Shown piece by piece: positions 29,737 through 38,843 of a stretch of DNA of 64,000 nt. This DNA is from Citrobacter farmeri. GTDB lineage: Bacteria > Pseudomonadota > Gammaproteobacteria > Enterobacterales > Enterobacteriaceae. The notes below the pieces were generated by a model. It saw only the letters and a program-made list of their open reading frames with translations, did no database searches and was not told the origin of the DNA. The position numbers were made by a program, and so were the translations under genes. Each line of letters starts with the position of its first letter. Position 1 is the first letter of the stretch. The stretch is taken from NCBI RefSeq assembly GCF_019048065.1, contig NZ_CP077291.1, positions 3,906,001 to 3,970,000 on the forward strand, in the 5' to 3' direction.

Positions 29737-29775
29737 TGTTGTGTACTCTGTAATTTTTATCTGTCTGTGCTGTAT

Positions 29776-29815
29776 GTCTATATTGGTTAAAGTATCTGGT
29801 GACCTAAGTCAATAA
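29776..29815 (-). promoter_or_regulatory. thr operon promoter region
   Basis: The minus-strand stretch with TTGACTTAGGTCACC, then ACTTTAACCAATATAGAC, is nearly the same as the E. coli thr promoter, about 45-80 bp before thrL. The ATATAGAC is the likely -10 region; the exact -35 is unclear. Confidence 0.6.
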
Positions 29816-29946
29816 ATATTTGATTTACTCACCTGACGAAACTTGTTCATGTGCTGCTGGCGAAGGGTTTATTTTCAACCAATACAGCAGGAACAGCCCT
29901 CTTGAAATCAGTATCTACCACCAAAAAAAAGAGAAAAGGCAAATTA

Positions 29947-30633
29947 TTATTTTGTGATAATTTTTTCGATATCATGGACTAGCCGGTGCAACATTGCCGT
30001 GTCTCGCTGCCCCAATTGGCCAAGACGCTGTTGCAGCCAGTCGACCAGTTTGACGTCATCCGCCACCTCCAGAGAGGTCAGCAGTGTCATTATGCGTGAT
30101 CGTAACGCCTGTAACTGAAATTCATCAGATGAATCGACTTCTTTAGCAGGTTGTTGCATTAAATTTGCTAATTGATAGCAGTAGACCATTACTGCCTGAC
30201 CCAGATTCAATGAAGGATAATCTGCAACCATCGGGACACCGGTCAGGATATCCGCCAGCGCCAGTTCATCGTTGGTCAGTCCGGAATCTTCACGACCAAA
30301 CACCAACGCGGTATGTTTCATCCAGGCTGATTTTTCTTCCAGGAGCGGAACCAGTTCCGCTGGTGTCGCGTAGTAATGAAATTTAGCCCGGCTGCGCGCT
30401 GTGGTGGCGACGGTAAAATCAACATCGATAAGCGCATCCGCAAGGGTCGGAAAAACGGCAATATTATCAATAATATCGCCGGAGCCATGCGCCACCCAGC
30501 GTGTAGCGGGCTCAAGATGAGCCTCACTGTCGACGATACGCAACTGAGTAAACCCCATAGTCTTCATGGCGCGCGCTGCCGCACCGATGTTTTCTGCTCT
30601 GGCGGGAGCGACGAGGATAATAGTTATACGCAT
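29947..30633 (-). CDS. lasT: TrmH/SpoU-family tRNA/rRNA methyltransferase LasT (YjtD)
   Basis: A 228-residue SPOUT methyltransferase. LVAPARAENIGAAARAMKTMGF at the N-terminus, ALVFGREDSGLTNDEL and YPSLNLGQAVMVYCYQL are the three SPOUT motifs that build the trefoil-knot AdoMet site; the pattern is close to TrmJ. It probably 2'-O-methylates a ribose in RNA; the target is not established. It lies upstream of the thr operon on the same strand, as in E. coli. Confidence 0.88.
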   Translation of the reverse strand: MRITIILVAPARAENIGAAARAMKTMGFTQLRIVDSEAHLEPATRWVAHGSGDIIDNIAVFPTLADALIDVDFTVATTARSRAKFHYYATPAELVPLLEEKSAWMKHTALVFGREDSGLTNDELALADILTGVPMVADYPSLNLGQAVMVYCYQLANLMQQPAKEVDSSDEFQLQALRSRIMTLLTSLEVADDVKLVDWLQQRLGQLGQRDTAMLHRLVHDIEKIITK

Positions 30634-30976
30634 TTTTCTTCTCTTTATGCCTGTCCGCAGATAATTGTGTGACCAGTGTCAAGATATTACGCGGAGCGAA
30701 TTTACAAAATTTTAACTAAAATCTCTGGAAAAGCGTTTCACATTCAGTAAAAAGCGCTAAACTATTTCCTTACTTTACTAATGTTTTTTATGTTAACAGA
30801 AACAGTATATCCTTCTGTTTATCAGAGACAATTTGATTTAAAATGAATCTTATCCATAGGATTCGCCGTGTTAATTAGTTATCCCGTGCAACTAGTTGGA
30901 TTATTGCAATTTTGTGATGAAAGCTAGCATTTGGATACGATGATTTCATCAAACTGTTAACGTGCTACAATTGAAC

Positions 30977-30990
30977 TTGATATATGTCAA
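30977..30990 (+). promoter_or_regulatory. FNR site upstream of arcA
   Basis: TTGAT-ATAT-GTCAA matches nine of ten bases of the FNR consensus TTGAT-N4-ATCAA, 278 bp upstream of the arcA ATG. In E. coli FNR raises arcA expression under anaerobiosis. Confidence 0.7.
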
Positions 30991-31031
30991 CGAAGCGTAG
31001 TTTTATTGGGTGTCCGGTACGTCTTAGCCTG

Positions 31032-31172
31032 TTATGTTGCTGTTAAAATGGTTAGGATGACAGCCGTTTTTGACACTGTCGGGTCCAGAGGGGAACTACC
31101 CACGACCAAGCTAATGATGTTGTTGACGTTGATGGAAAGTGCATCAAGAACGCAATTACGTACTTTAGTCAT
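31032..31172 (-). CDS. yjjY: Conserved small protein YjjY
   Basis: A 46-codon frame on the minus strand beginning MTKVRNCVLDALSINVNN and ending TAVILTILTAT. It resembles the E. coli yjjY product over its length, at the same place opposite the arcA leader. Preservation of the frame and residues in a quickly changing gap suggests either a real peptide or constraint from arcA promoter/leader sequence. Function unknown; the C-terminal third is hydrophobic. Confidence 0.7.
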   Translation of the reverse strand: MTKVRNCVLDALSINVNNIISLVVGSSPLDPTVSKTAVILTILTAT

Positions 31173-31267
31173 GTTACGCCGATCATGTTAATTTGCGACA
31201 TGCATCAGGCAGGTCAGGGACTTTTGTACTTCCTGTTTCGATTTAGTTGGCAATTTAGGTAGCAAAC

Positions 31268-31984
31268 ATGCAGACCCCGCACATTCTTATCGTTGAAGAC
31301 GAGTTGGTAACACGCAACACGTTAAAAAGTATTTTCGAAGCGGAAGGCTATGATGTATTCGAAGCGACAGATGGCGCGGAAATGCATCAAATCCTCTCTG
31401 AATATGACATCAACCTGGTGATCATGGATATCAACCTGCCAGGCAAAAACGGTCTTTTGCTGGCGCGTGAACTGCGCGAGCAGGCTAACGTTGCGCTGAT
31501 GTTCCTGACGGGCCGCGATAACGAAGTCGATAAAATTCTCGGCCTCGAGATCGGTGCAGACGACTACATCACCAAGCCGTTTAACCCGCGCGAACTGACT
31601 ATCCGTGCTCGCAACCTTCTGTCTCGTACCATGAACCTGGGTACCGTCAGTGAAGAGCGTCGTAGCGTTGAAAGTTACAAGTTCAACGGTTGGGAACTGG
31701 ATATCAACAGCCGTTCTCTGATCGGGCCTGATGGCGAACAGTACAAACTGCCGCGCAGCGAGTTCCGCGCCATGCTTCACTTCTGCGAGAACCCGGGCAA
31801 GATCCAGTCTCGTGCTGAGCTGCTGAAGAAAATGACCGGCCGTGAGCTGAAACCGCATGACCGCACCGTTGACGTCACTATCCGTCGTATTCGTAAGCAT
31901 TTTGAATCGACGCCAGACACGCCGGAAATTATCGCGACTATTCACGGTGAAGGTTACCGTTTCTGTGGCGATCTGCAGGATTAA
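31268..31984 (+). CDS. arcA: Two-component response regulator ArcA
   Basis: A 238-residue OmpR-type regulator that represses aerobic respiration genes when phosphorylated by ArcB under oxygen limitation. The receiver domain has the acidic pocket Glu10-Asp11 and the phosphorylated Asp54 in VIMDINLPG; the C-terminal winged helix carries [12 protein letters not shown]. Single gene with its own terminator. Confidence 0.98.
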   Translation: MQTPHILIVEDELVTRNTLKSIFEAEGYDVFEATDGAEMHQILSEYDINLVIMDINLPGKNGLLLARELREQANVALMFLTGRDNEVDKILGLEIGADDYITKPFNPRELTIRARNLLSRTMNLGTVSEERRSVESYKFNGWELDINSRSLIGPDGEQYKLPRSEFRAMLHFCENPGKIQSRAELLKKMTGRELKPHDRTVDVTIRRIRKHFESTPDTPEIIATIHGEGYRFCGDLQD

Positions 31985-32000
31985 TCGGGTTACTACCGTC

Positions 32001-32029
32001 AAAAAAACGGCGCTCAATGCGCCGTTTTT
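32001..32029 (+). terminator. Rho-independent terminator of arcA
   Basis: AAAACGGCGC and GCGCCGTTTT form a 10-bp stem with a TCAAT loop and a T-run, 17 bp past the arcA stop. The A-run on the left also suits the convergent creD. Confidence 0.9.
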
Positions 32030-32050
32030 CTTATCTGCTGTCAGTTGATT

Positions 32051-33418
32051 TCACTTCCATACGCGAAGCGCATCGTCCTCCGGTGTAATCGGTTTCGGCG
32101 CAGTCGGCGTTGTTGTCGGTTTGGTACGCGAGAACGCGTACCAGTCCAGATGCCGCGTCAGGAACATCACGCTCCCCAGCGCCAGCAACAGTACGCTCGT
32201 TCCCAACAGCAGCGCGCTGTCTTCCGAGCGCAGCAGAACCCACATCACACCATCCAGCGCCAGCAATGCCAGGGTGAAAACCACGCTACTACGCCAGCCC
32301 TGTAACACCGCCTGAAGATAAACCCCGTTCATCAGCGCCCCCACCAGGCTTGCGACAATCCACGCCAGGGTGAAACCGATGTGTTCTGAAAGCGCCAGTA
32401 GCAGCAGATAAAACATCACCAACGACAGCCCCACGAGCAGATACTGCATTGGGTGTAACCTTTTTCCCGTCAAAGTTTCAAACACAAAGAAGGCCATAAA
32501 GGTCAGTGTAATCAGTAGAATGGCATACTTCATCGCCCGATCGGTTAGTTGATACTGATCGGCAGGCGTGGCAACCGCGACGCTAAACGACGGCAGGTTA
32601 TACCATCCATCTTTTTGCGCATCCGCAAACCGATCGCCCAGGTTATTGGCAAACCAACTGCTTTGCCACTGCGCCTGAAACCCTGATTTACTGATTTCGC
32701 GCTTATCAGGCAAAAAATCACCGAGGAAGTTGGGATGCGGCCAGTTGCTGGTGAGAGTCATTTGACTGCTGCGTCCCACCGGAACCACTGAGAAAGATCC
32801 GGTTCCGCTTAAATTGAGTGACATCACCAGGTTCACATCGCGCATCGCCCATTGCTCATCCGGCAGCGGGATATGGAGCCCCTCCCCGCGCCCCGTTAAT
32901 CCAGTCCCCGGCTCAACGGCAAACGCCGTCCCATTTGCCTTCGGCGCTTTCACTACGCCAATGCCCCGAGCATCGCCCACGCCAACCACAATAAACGGTT
33001 TTCCGAGGGTCACGTTGGGCCTGTTGAGTTCACTCAGCCGCGCGACATCAAACTCCGCTTTTAACGTGACATCGGTATGCCAGACCTGTCCCTCGTAGAT
33101 GCCCACTTTTCGCGGCTCGACATTCTGGTTACCTTCCACCATGAGCGACTCCGGCAACCAGAAGTGGATAAAACTGCGCCTGTGCTGCACCTCTTTCTCG
33201 TTTTCCAGCACGGTGTATAGCTCGGTCACGGGCACGGCAATCAACGGACCGACCACTTTTTGCGATCCGCTGGTACTCTGCCGAATGGCATCCTCTACCG
33301 CATCGCGATAATCAGCGCGTTCCACAATAATCTGCCGGACCATCATCAGTGGGATCAGCAGCAATACAATCGCGCCACCTAAGGTGACAATTTTCCAGAA
33401 CAGGGGGGATTTCAACAT
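32051..33418 (-). CDS. creD: Inner membrane protein CreD
   Basis: A 455-residue inner-membrane protein of the CreD family: an N-terminal anchor (LFWKIVTLGGAIVLLLIPLMMV), a large periplasmic domain (about residues 40-300) and a C-terminal cluster of hydrophobic segments. It is the main CreBC target; high expression is linked with colicin E2 tolerance and altered envelope. ATG 33418 was chosen because an AAGGAGAACG site precedes it and MLKSPLFWKI is the family start. It ends near the arcA terminator, convergent with arcA. Confidence 0.94.
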   Translation of the reverse strand: MLKSPLFWKIVTLGGAIVLLLIPLMMVRQIIVERADYRDAVEDAIRQSTSGSQKVVGPLIAVPVTELYTVLENEKEVQHRRSFIHFWLPESLMVEGNQNVEPRKVGIYEGQVWHTDVTLKAEFDVARLSELNRPNVTLGKPFIVVGVGDARGIGVVKAPKANGTAFAVEPGTGLTGRGEGLHIPLPDEQWAMRDVNLVMSLNLSGTGSFSVVPVGRSSQMTLTSNWPHPNFLGDFLPDKREISKSGFQAQWQSSWFANNLGDRFADAQKDGWYNLPSFSVAVATPADQYQLTDRAMKYAILLITLTFMAFFVFETLTGKRLHPMQYLLVGLSLVMFYLLLLALSEHIGFTLAWIVASLVGALMNGVYLQAVLQGWRSSVVFTLALLALDGVMWVLLRSEDSALLLGTSVLLLALGSVMFLTRHLDWYAFSRTKPTTTPTAPKPITPEDDALRVWK

Positions 33419-33476
33419 AGCGTTCTCCTTATGCAATGCCGGCAGAATACGCACGCTATGTGGGGGGAATTTGAAG

Positions 33477-34901
33477 TTATGTGAAGTGACGGTGAAGTGT
33501 GAACATGGCCTCGACGCCGCCTTCCGGCCGGTTACGCAACGCCGCACTCCCCTTCAGCAGTCGCGCCACTTCGCTGACGAACGCCAGTCCCAGACCGCTG
33601 CTTTTAAGGCCATTCTCACGCGGCAGTGAGTAAAAGCGATCGAATATCCGCGGCAAGGCAAAATCGGGAATACCACTGCCCGTGTCGGCCACGATCAGCG
33701 TCACCTTCTCTGAATGCGCCTGCGCGCTGAGGGTGATCGTTCCGCCTGCCGGGGTGAAATCAATGGCATTGTCCAGCAGATTTCCCAACGCCTGTTCCAG
33801 CAACGCCGGTTCCGCAGAGACGCTTAACGCCGAGGGGACAATTTCCAGCGATATCGCCTTCGTCGACAGTTGAATGGCGCGCGCGTCACTGACTTGCGCA
33901 AACAGCTCATCAACCGCAACCACAGAGAGCGCAATATCCTGACGGTTCTCCAGTCGCGCCTGGCGCAGCAGCGTTTCAACCAGCACCTGCATTCGTGCAT
34001 TTTGGCTGAGAATATTGTCGGTAAAGCGCGCAACAATGTCCGGAGGCGGATTTTCCCGCAGGATTTCCGCCGCGCCGCGAATGGCCGCCAACGGACTCTT
34101 CAACTCGTGGGTAAGCGCGTACACGTACTGTTCAATGTAATTCTTACCTTCCAGCTTCAGACGCATGCTCTCCAGCGCCTGGGCCAACTTGCGCAACTCG
34201 CTGCTGCCCAGTTCAGGCAGCGGCATCGGCTCGTTTTCAGTCACTGAATCCGCATAGCGCGTCAGACGAGCGATCGAGCGGTTAATCCACCAGACCATCC
34301 CGACACCAATCACCAGGGCAATGCCGAGCAGAATCGCGCTGGCCCAGAGGATCCGCCGCTCGCTGCGTTTAATCACCGGCGCCATTGCGGCATTGGGTTT
34401 CCCCACACTGAGCACACCGACGATCTTTCCATTGTCGACTATCGGTGCGGCAACGTACATGACCGAGCTTTCCGGGTCAGCGGGATCCTGTGGCGTACTG
34501 CGTGCGCCATACTGTCCACGCAGCGTTAGCCAGACATCGTTCCAGCGGGAGTAATCCTGTCCAACCGCTTTATTAACGGAATCAAACACCACTTTGCCCT
34601 GCGCGTCCGTCATGTAGACATGGTACTCGTTGCGGACTTTATTGATTCCGCTGATATTGGCGCGAAAGGGACGGTTATGCAGTTGCGAAAACGCCTGCGC
34701 CAGTTGACCATGCTCCGGGTTACCGGACAGGAGATCGTCGCGGGCCAACGCCGCCAGCAGCGTGGCGGTATCGATCAGCGTCCCTTCCGTTGCACGCCGT
34801 ACACCGGGTTTAATCTCCTGCACAAAAATAGAGAGAACAAACCACGCGGCAACGGCGACAATCAGGAAATAGCCCAACAGCAAACGCATGCCAATGCGCA
34901 T
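33477..34901 (-). CDS. creC: Sensor histidine kinase CreC
   Basis: A 474-residue membrane sensor kinase. Two transmembrane segments (residues 8-27 and about 184-206) flank a periplasmic sensor domain, then HAMP, the dimerisation helix with His265 in ALTHELKSPL, and the ATPase domain with DNAIDF, DTGSGIPD and SGLGLAFV. It phosphorylates CreB in response to carbon metabolism. The ATG overlaps the end of creB. Confidence 0.96.
   Translation of the reverse strand: MRIGMRLLLGYFLIVAVAAWFVLSIFVQEIKPGVRRATEGTLIDTATLLAALARDDLLSGNPEHGQLAQAFSQLHNRPFRANISGINKVRNEYHVYMTDAQGKVVFDSVNKAVGQDYSRWNDVWLTLRGQYGARSTPQDPADPESSVMYVAAPIVDNGKIVGVLSVGKPNAAMAPVIKRSERRILWASAILLGIALVIGVGMVWWINRSIARLTRYADSVTENEPMPLPELGSSELRKLAQALESMRLKLEGKNYIEQYVYALTHELKSPLAAIRGAAEILRENPPPDIVARFTDNILSQNARMQVLVETLLRQARLENRQDIALSVVAVDELFAQVSDARAIQLSTKAISLEIVPSALSVSAEPALLEQALGNLLDNAIDFTPAGGTITLSAQAHSEKVTLIVADTGSGIPDFALPRIFDRFYSLPRENGLKSSGLGLAFVSEVARLLKGSAALRNRPEGGVEAMFTLHRHFT
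33481..33496 (-). promoter_or_regulatory. cre-tag (CreB binding site) ahead of creD
   Basis: On the minus strand TTCAC-CGTCAC-TTCAC is a perfect match to the CreB direct repeat TTCAC-N6-TTCAC. It lies inside the 3' end of creC, 63-78 bp upstream of the creD ATG, so creD can be switched on by CreB apart from the rest of the operon. Confidence 0.88.
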
Positions 34902-35590
34902 CAGAGGCTCCTCAGGCTATAGCCCATCCCACGATGCGTGTTGATAGGCGAGACCGTCGGATTGATAGCGCGCAGTTTGGCGCGTAGCGTTTTAATGTGC
35001 GTGTCGACCGTCCGGTCGAAAGTATCCTGCGCATCCGCCCAGACAATATCCATCAGTTGCTGGCGCGAATAGACGCGGCCTGGAGATAACAGTAGCGTTT
35101 TCAGTAACAAAAACTCATAGCGCGTGAGCGACAGAGGCGTGCCGAACCAGGCCACTTCGGCAGCGGGCTCGTTCAGCTCAAAATGACCGGTTTTGACAAT
35201 GGGCGACGGCGTGGAAAACTTCTTTACCCGGCGTAACAGCGTACGTACCCTGGCGCACACCTCTCTCGGCGAAAACGGTTTAGCAACGTAATCGTCAGCG
35301 CCAATTTCCAGCCCCAACAGGCGGTCCACCTCGTCACTGCGCGCCGTCAGAAAGAGAATGGGTAACGCCGGATGGTGCTCCAGCAATCGTCGGCACAGTT
35401 CAAAGCCGCTGATATCCGGCAAGCCGACATCGAGAATCGCCACATCCGGGCACTGAAGACGCGCTTTATCCAGCGCGGGCAGTCCGCGCTCAAAGGCCTC
35501 CACACTGAACCCTTCCTGCTGGAGCATATAAATCAGGGTATCCGCGATACCCTGCTCATCTTCCACCAGCCAGACTGATACCTGCTGCAT
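34901..35590 (-). CDS. creB: Response regulator CreB
   Basis: A 229-residue OmpR-type regulator with the phosphorylated Asp54 in VAILDVGLPD and the C-terminal winged helix (FDRTVDTHIKTLRAKL). It binds cre-tags and activates creD and other catabolic genes. It ends at the creC start and begins 12 bp after creA. Confidence 0.97.
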   Translation of the reverse strand: MQQVSVWLVEDEQGIADTLIYMLQQEGFSVEAFERGLPALDKARLQCPDVAILDVGLPDISGFELCRRLLEHHPALPILFLTARSDEVDRLLGLEIGADDYVAKPFSPREVCARVRTLLRRVKKFSTPSPIVKTGHFELNEPAAEVAWFGTPLSLTRYEFLLLKTLLLSPGRVYSRQQLMDIVWADAQDTFDRTVDTHIKTLRAKLRAINPTVSPINTHRGMGYSLRSL

Positions 35591-35602
35591 AATGCTTCCC
35601 TG

Positions 35603-36076
35603 TTATTCGCGCCACGGCATGATGGGTACCGCGCTAATGGCGTTTTTTGGCGACCCGTCGACAACCTTGTCAGAATAGGCAAGATAGGCCAGCGCGTTGC
35701 GTTTAGCATCATAAAAACGCACGACCTGTAAGGATTTGAAGACCAGTGAGGTACGTTTCTTAAAGACCACTTCTCCCTGCGCTTTACCGTTCTTGATTCT
35801 GTCGCTCAGTTCTACCGGTCCAACCTGCTGACAAGAGATGGCGGCATCAGAGGTGTCTTCGGCCAGCCCCAGCCCGCCTTTGATACCCCCGGTCTTGGCG
35901 CGACTGACGTAGCAGGTCACGTTTTTGACATCGGGATCGTCAAACGCCTCTACGACAATTTTATGGTCCGGCCCAAAGATTTTGAACACCGTATCGACGG
36001 AACCAATCTGTTCGGCAGACGCCAGAGGTGCCAACATAAACAACAGGGTGGAAATAACTAAACTCTTGTATTTCAT
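35603..36076 (-). CDS. creA: CreA family protein
   Basis: A 157-residue exported protein ([21 protein letters not shown] is a clear signal peptide with an ASA cleavage motif). The mature part contains [21 protein letters not shown] and the conserved [10 protein letters not shown]. Function unknown; it heads creABCD. The family is widespread in proteobacteria. Confidence 0.94.
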   Translation of the reverse strand: MKYKSLVISTLLFMLAPLASAEQIGSVDTVFKIFGPDHKIVVEAFDDPDVKNVTCYVSRAKTGGIKGGLGLAEDTSDAAISCQQVGPVELSDRIKNGKAQGEVVFKKRTSLVFKSLQVVRFYDAKRNALAYLAYSDKVVDGSPKNAISAVPIMPWRE

Positions 36077-36232
36077 ATTGTTACCATTCTTTAAAATGAC
36101 ACTGCGTAATTATTCGACATTGTAAAAGAAACTGTTTACAGATCACAGGATTACAATAATCACGTTTTATTTGATCCAAAAAAAGCATTAATGCGCAAAA
36201 AAAACACTGAATGCTAAAACAGCAAAAAATGC

Positions 36233-36238
36233 TATTAT
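36233..36238 (+). promoter_or_regulatory. rob promoter (-10)
   Basis: TATTAT about 50 bp before the rob ATG is the best -10 candidate; the 17 bp upstream are A-rich with no strong -35. The 211-bp creA-rob gap is otherwise AT-rich without ORFs. Confidence 0.4.
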
Positions 36239-36287
36239 CCAATAATCTGATGTCAGGTGTTTGTAGTTGAAAGGATGAGGATATTTT

Positions 36288-37157
36288 ATGGATCAGGCCG
36301 GCATTATTCGCGACCTTTTAATCTGGCTGGAAGGTCATCTGGATCAGCCCCTGTCGCTTGACAATGTGGCGGCAAAAGCGGGTTATTCCAAGTGGCATCT
36401 GCAGAGAATGTTCAAGGACGTGACGGGCCACGCGATTGGCGCGTATATTCGCGCGCGCCGCTTATCGAAATCCGCTGTTGCGCTTCGCCTGACGGCTCGC
36501 CCGATTCTGGATATTGCCCTCCAGTACCGCTTTGACTCTCAACAAACGTTCACCCGCGCTTTTAAGAAACAGTTTACTCAAACGCCTGCGCTGTATCGTC
36601 GTTCTCCGGAATGGAGCGCATTCGGTATTCGTCCCCCTTTGCGTCTGGGCGAGTTTGCCATACCTGAGCATAAGTTTGTCACTCTGGAAGATACGCCGCT
36701 GCTTGGTGTCACCCAGAGCTACTCATGTTCGCTGGAGCAAATATCCGATTTCCGCCACGAAATGCGCGTACAGTTCTGGCACAATTTCCTCGCGCACGCC
36801 CCTGCAATCCCGCCTGTGCTGTATGGCCTGAACGAAACGCGTCCAAGTCTTGAGAAAGATGACGAGCAGGAAGTGTTCTACATCACCGCGCTGCCTCAGG
36901 AGCAAGCCAACGGCTACGTGCAGTCAGCGCAACCGGTGTTGTTGCAGGGTGGCGAATATGTCATGTTTACCTACGAGGGTCTGGGAACAGGTGTCCAGGA
37001 ATTCATCCTGACAGTCTATGGAACCTGCATGCCCATGCTGAACCTGACGCGTCGCAAAGGGCAGGATATTGAACGGTACTACCCGGCTGAAGATGCCAAA
37101 GCCGGTGACCGCCCGATTAACCTGCGCTGTGAATTCCTGATACCGATTCGCCGTTAA
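36288..37157 (+). CDS. rob: Right-origin-binding transcriptional activator Rob
   Basis: A 289-residue AraC/XylS regulator with the DNA-binding domain at the N-terminus (two helix-turn-helix motifs in residues 8-105, including AGYSKWHLQRMFKDVTG) and a C-terminal GyrI-like ligand domain. It activates the mar/sox/rob regulon against bile salts, antibiotics and solvents. Its TAA overlaps the convergent gpmB stop in the bases TTAA. Confidence 0.97.
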   Translation: MDQAGIIRDLLIWLEGHLDQPLSLDNVAAKAGYSKWHLQRMFKDVTGHAIGAYIRARRLSKSAVALRLTARPILDIALQYRFDSQQTFTRAFKKQFTQTPALYRRSPEWSAFGIRPPLRLGEFAIPEHKFVTLEDTPLLGVTQSYSCSLEQISDFRHEMRVQFWHNFLAHAPAIPPVLYGLNETRPSLEKDDEQEVFYITALPQEQANGYVQSAQPVLLQGGEYVMFTYEGLGTGVQEFILTVYGTCMPMLNLTRRKGQDIERYYPAEDAKAGDRPINLRCEFLIPIRR

Positions 37158-37801
37158 CGCTGTAGCTCATCCAGCGCAGGGGCGTCCAGATGCGAGATAT
37201 CCCCTGCCGTTTCCACTACCCACCCCGGCGCCAGCCACAGGCTTTCCTGATAATCCACCCGAGAAATCGAGCAGTTACGCAGGCGTAAGCGGCGTTCAGC
37301 ATAGGCAGGAAGGCCCAGAATCGTACTGACCAGACAGCCCAGCGCGATGCCGTGGCTGACCAACAGCGGACGACTCCCCTGCGGCAAATCCAGGCACGCG
37401 GCGAGCGCGCCATGTACGCGATCGTTCAACTCCTGCATCGACTCCCCTTCGGGAATGCGCCCGTCGACGGTACCGTTGACTAACTGGCGGCGCCAGTTTT
37501 CTTCTTCTTCGGTCAGGGTATCAATGTGACGTTTTTCCAGCACACCCATATGCAGCTCGCGCAGGCGGGCATCTAAGGTGATATCACAGCCACAAGCCTG
37601 GGCGATGATTTCAGCGGTACGGCGGGTACGTCCCAGATCGCTACTGATGACATGGGTGATGCCGAGGTCTTTCGCGCGTTCACCTACCTGCATTGCTTGT
37701 TGCTCACCTTTAGCGGTCAGCGGACTGTCGGACTGGCCTTGAATACGTCGCTCGGCGTTCCACTGCGTTTCACCGTGGCGAACAAGGTATACCTGTAACA
37801 T
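37154..37801 (-). CDS. gpmB: Histidine phosphatase family protein GpmB (YtjC)
   Basis: A 215-residue protein of the phosphoglycerate mutase-like histidine phosphatase superfamily. [10 protein letters not shown] near the N-terminus holds the phosphorylated His9, and [11 protein letters not shown] the second catalytic His. E. coli GpmB has little mutase activity, and a phosphatase role is likely. It overlaps the rob stop and is divergent from yjjX. Confidence 0.92.
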   Translation of the reverse strand: MLQVYLVRHGETQWNAERRIQGQSDSPLTAKGEQQAMQVGERAKDLGITHVISSDLGRTRRTAEIIAQACGCDITLDARLRELHMGVLEKRHIDTLTEEEENWRRQLVNGTVDGRIPEGESMQELNDRVHGALAACLDLPQGSRPLLVSHGIALGCLVSTILGLPAYAERRLRLRNCSISRVDYQESLWLAPGWVVETAGDISHLDAPALDELQR

Positions 37802-37850
37802 GCTATTTTTCCGTATACTGCAAAGCGTTTTTATAAAATCGAGATTAATT

Positions 37851-38366
37851 ATGCACTATGTTGTCTCAGCAACCACCAATCCCGCCAAAATTCAGGCAAT
37901 TCTGCAGGCATTTAACGAGATTTTCGGTGAAGGATCCTGCCATATAGAGTCTGTTGACGTCGATAGCGGCGTGCCGGAACAACCCTTCGGAAGTCCTGAA
38001 ACGCGTGCTGGCGCACGGAATCGGGTCGAAAATGCCCGTCGTGCGCAACCAGATGCCGACTTCTGGGTGGCCATCGAGGCGGGTATTGATGAAGACGCGA
38101 CCTTCAGTTGGGTGGTTGTCGAGAATGCAACCCAGCGCGGCGAAGCGCGTTCCGCGACGCTGCCACTGCCTGCGGTGATCCTCGAAAAAGTGCGCGCGGG
38201 CGAAGCGCTTGGTCCGGTGATGTCACACTACACGGGCATTGATAAGATTGGCCGAAAAGAAGGAGCGATTGGCGTATTTACCGCCGGAAAACTGACGCGC
38301 GCCAGCGTCTACCACCAGGCGGTGATTCTGGCGCTTAGCCCGTTTCATAACGCGATTTATCAGTGA
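37851..38366 (+). CDS. yjjX: Inosine/xanthosine triphosphatase YjjX
   Basis: A 171-residue house-cleaning NTPase removing ITP and [19 protein letters not shown] at the N-terminus and [30 protein letters not shown] are family signatures. ATG 37851 gives the standard N-terminus; the longer frame back to 37800 would run into the gpmB start. Confidence 0.94.
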   Translation: MHYVVSATTNPAKIQAILQAFNEIFGEGSCHIESVDVDSGVPEQPFGSPETRAGARNRVENARRAQPDADFWVAIEAGIDEDATFSWVVVENATQRGEARSATLPLPAVILEKVRAGEALGPVMSHYTGIDKIGRKEGAIGVFTAGKLTRASVYHQAVILALSPFHNAIYQ

Positions 38367-38370
38367 GATT

Positions 38371-38445
38371 GTAGGCCGGATAAGACGAAGTCGTCATCCG
38401 GCGATGGTGCGATTGCTAGCCTGATGGCGCTACGCTTATCAGGCC
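38371..38445. repeat. REP pair between yjjX and trpR
   Basis: Two palindromic REP units (GCCGGATAAGACG ... CGTCATCCGGC, then CCTGATGGCGC...TTATCAGG) lie in the convergent gap. Confidence 0.85.
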
Positions 38446-38459
38446 AACGAAAACCCTTC

Positions 38460-38786
38460 TCAGGCGTTTTTCAACAATACGGCTTCAAGCCACTGACGCA
38501 GTTCGACAGGGGCAGATTTCAGGCTGTTAGAGCCGCGGGTAATCGTAGCAATCCCCGCCCCCAACTCGTTTTTAAGCTCGCGCTGGCTCATTTCGCCACG
38601 TAATAACTCTTCGATAATGCGTACACGCGTTCCCAACGCTTCGCGCTCATCCGGAGTCAGCATCAACTGCAACAGCGGTAAGTGCAGATCCTCTGCGTAA
38701 GACTGGCGGAGCAACTCCACAAAACGAAGCCACTCCTGATTACGTTGTTCGGCCACCGCCGATGAATAAGGGGAATGCTGGGTCAT
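38460..38786 (-). CDS. trpR: Trp repressor
   Basis: A 108-residue tryptophan-dependent repressor of trpEDCBA, aroH, mtr and trpR itself. The helix-turn-helix is [20 protein letters not shown], and LLRGEMS lines the Trp pocket. ATG 38786 gives the E. coli length; earlier in-frame starts fall in the operator. It follows slt on the same strand. Confidence 0.97.
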   Translation of the reverse strand: MTQHSPYSSAVAEQRNQEWLRFVELLRQSYAEDLHLPLLQLMLTPDEREALGTRVRIIEELLRGEMSQRELKNELGAGIATITRGSNSLKSAPVELRQWLEAVLLKNA

Positions 38787-38802
38787 GTTATGCCGCCCTG
38801 TT

Positions 38803-38820
38803 GTACTCATGCACGAGTAC
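38803..38820 (-). promoter_or_regulatory. trp operator controlling trpR
   Basis: GTACTC-ATGCAC-GAGTAC is a palindrome with the TrpR half-site, 17-34 bp upstream of the trpR ATG. It supports autorepression as in E. coli. Confidence 0.85.
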
Positions 38821-38843
38821 AAATCATAACATAACCCATCAGA

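Larger units (their letters stand above)
30634..31267. other. Long divergent region lasT-arcA
   Basis: This 634-bp, AT-rich gap contains the arcA upstream control region with an FNR site, and the small antisense-oriented gene yjjY. The first 300 bp hold no convincing ORF. The size and content match E. coli, where arcA is read from several promoters with a long leader. Confidence 0.7.

Noticed and set aside
31006..31191. A 61-codon + strand frame upstream of arcA
   Set aside because: It overlaps yjjY on the other strand, has no ribosome-binding site and no resemblance to known small proteins.
33419..33547. 43 extra N-terminal codons for creD
   Set aside because: The stretch overlaps the end of creC and the cre-tag and is not conserved; the AAGGAG site and family N-terminus favour 33418.
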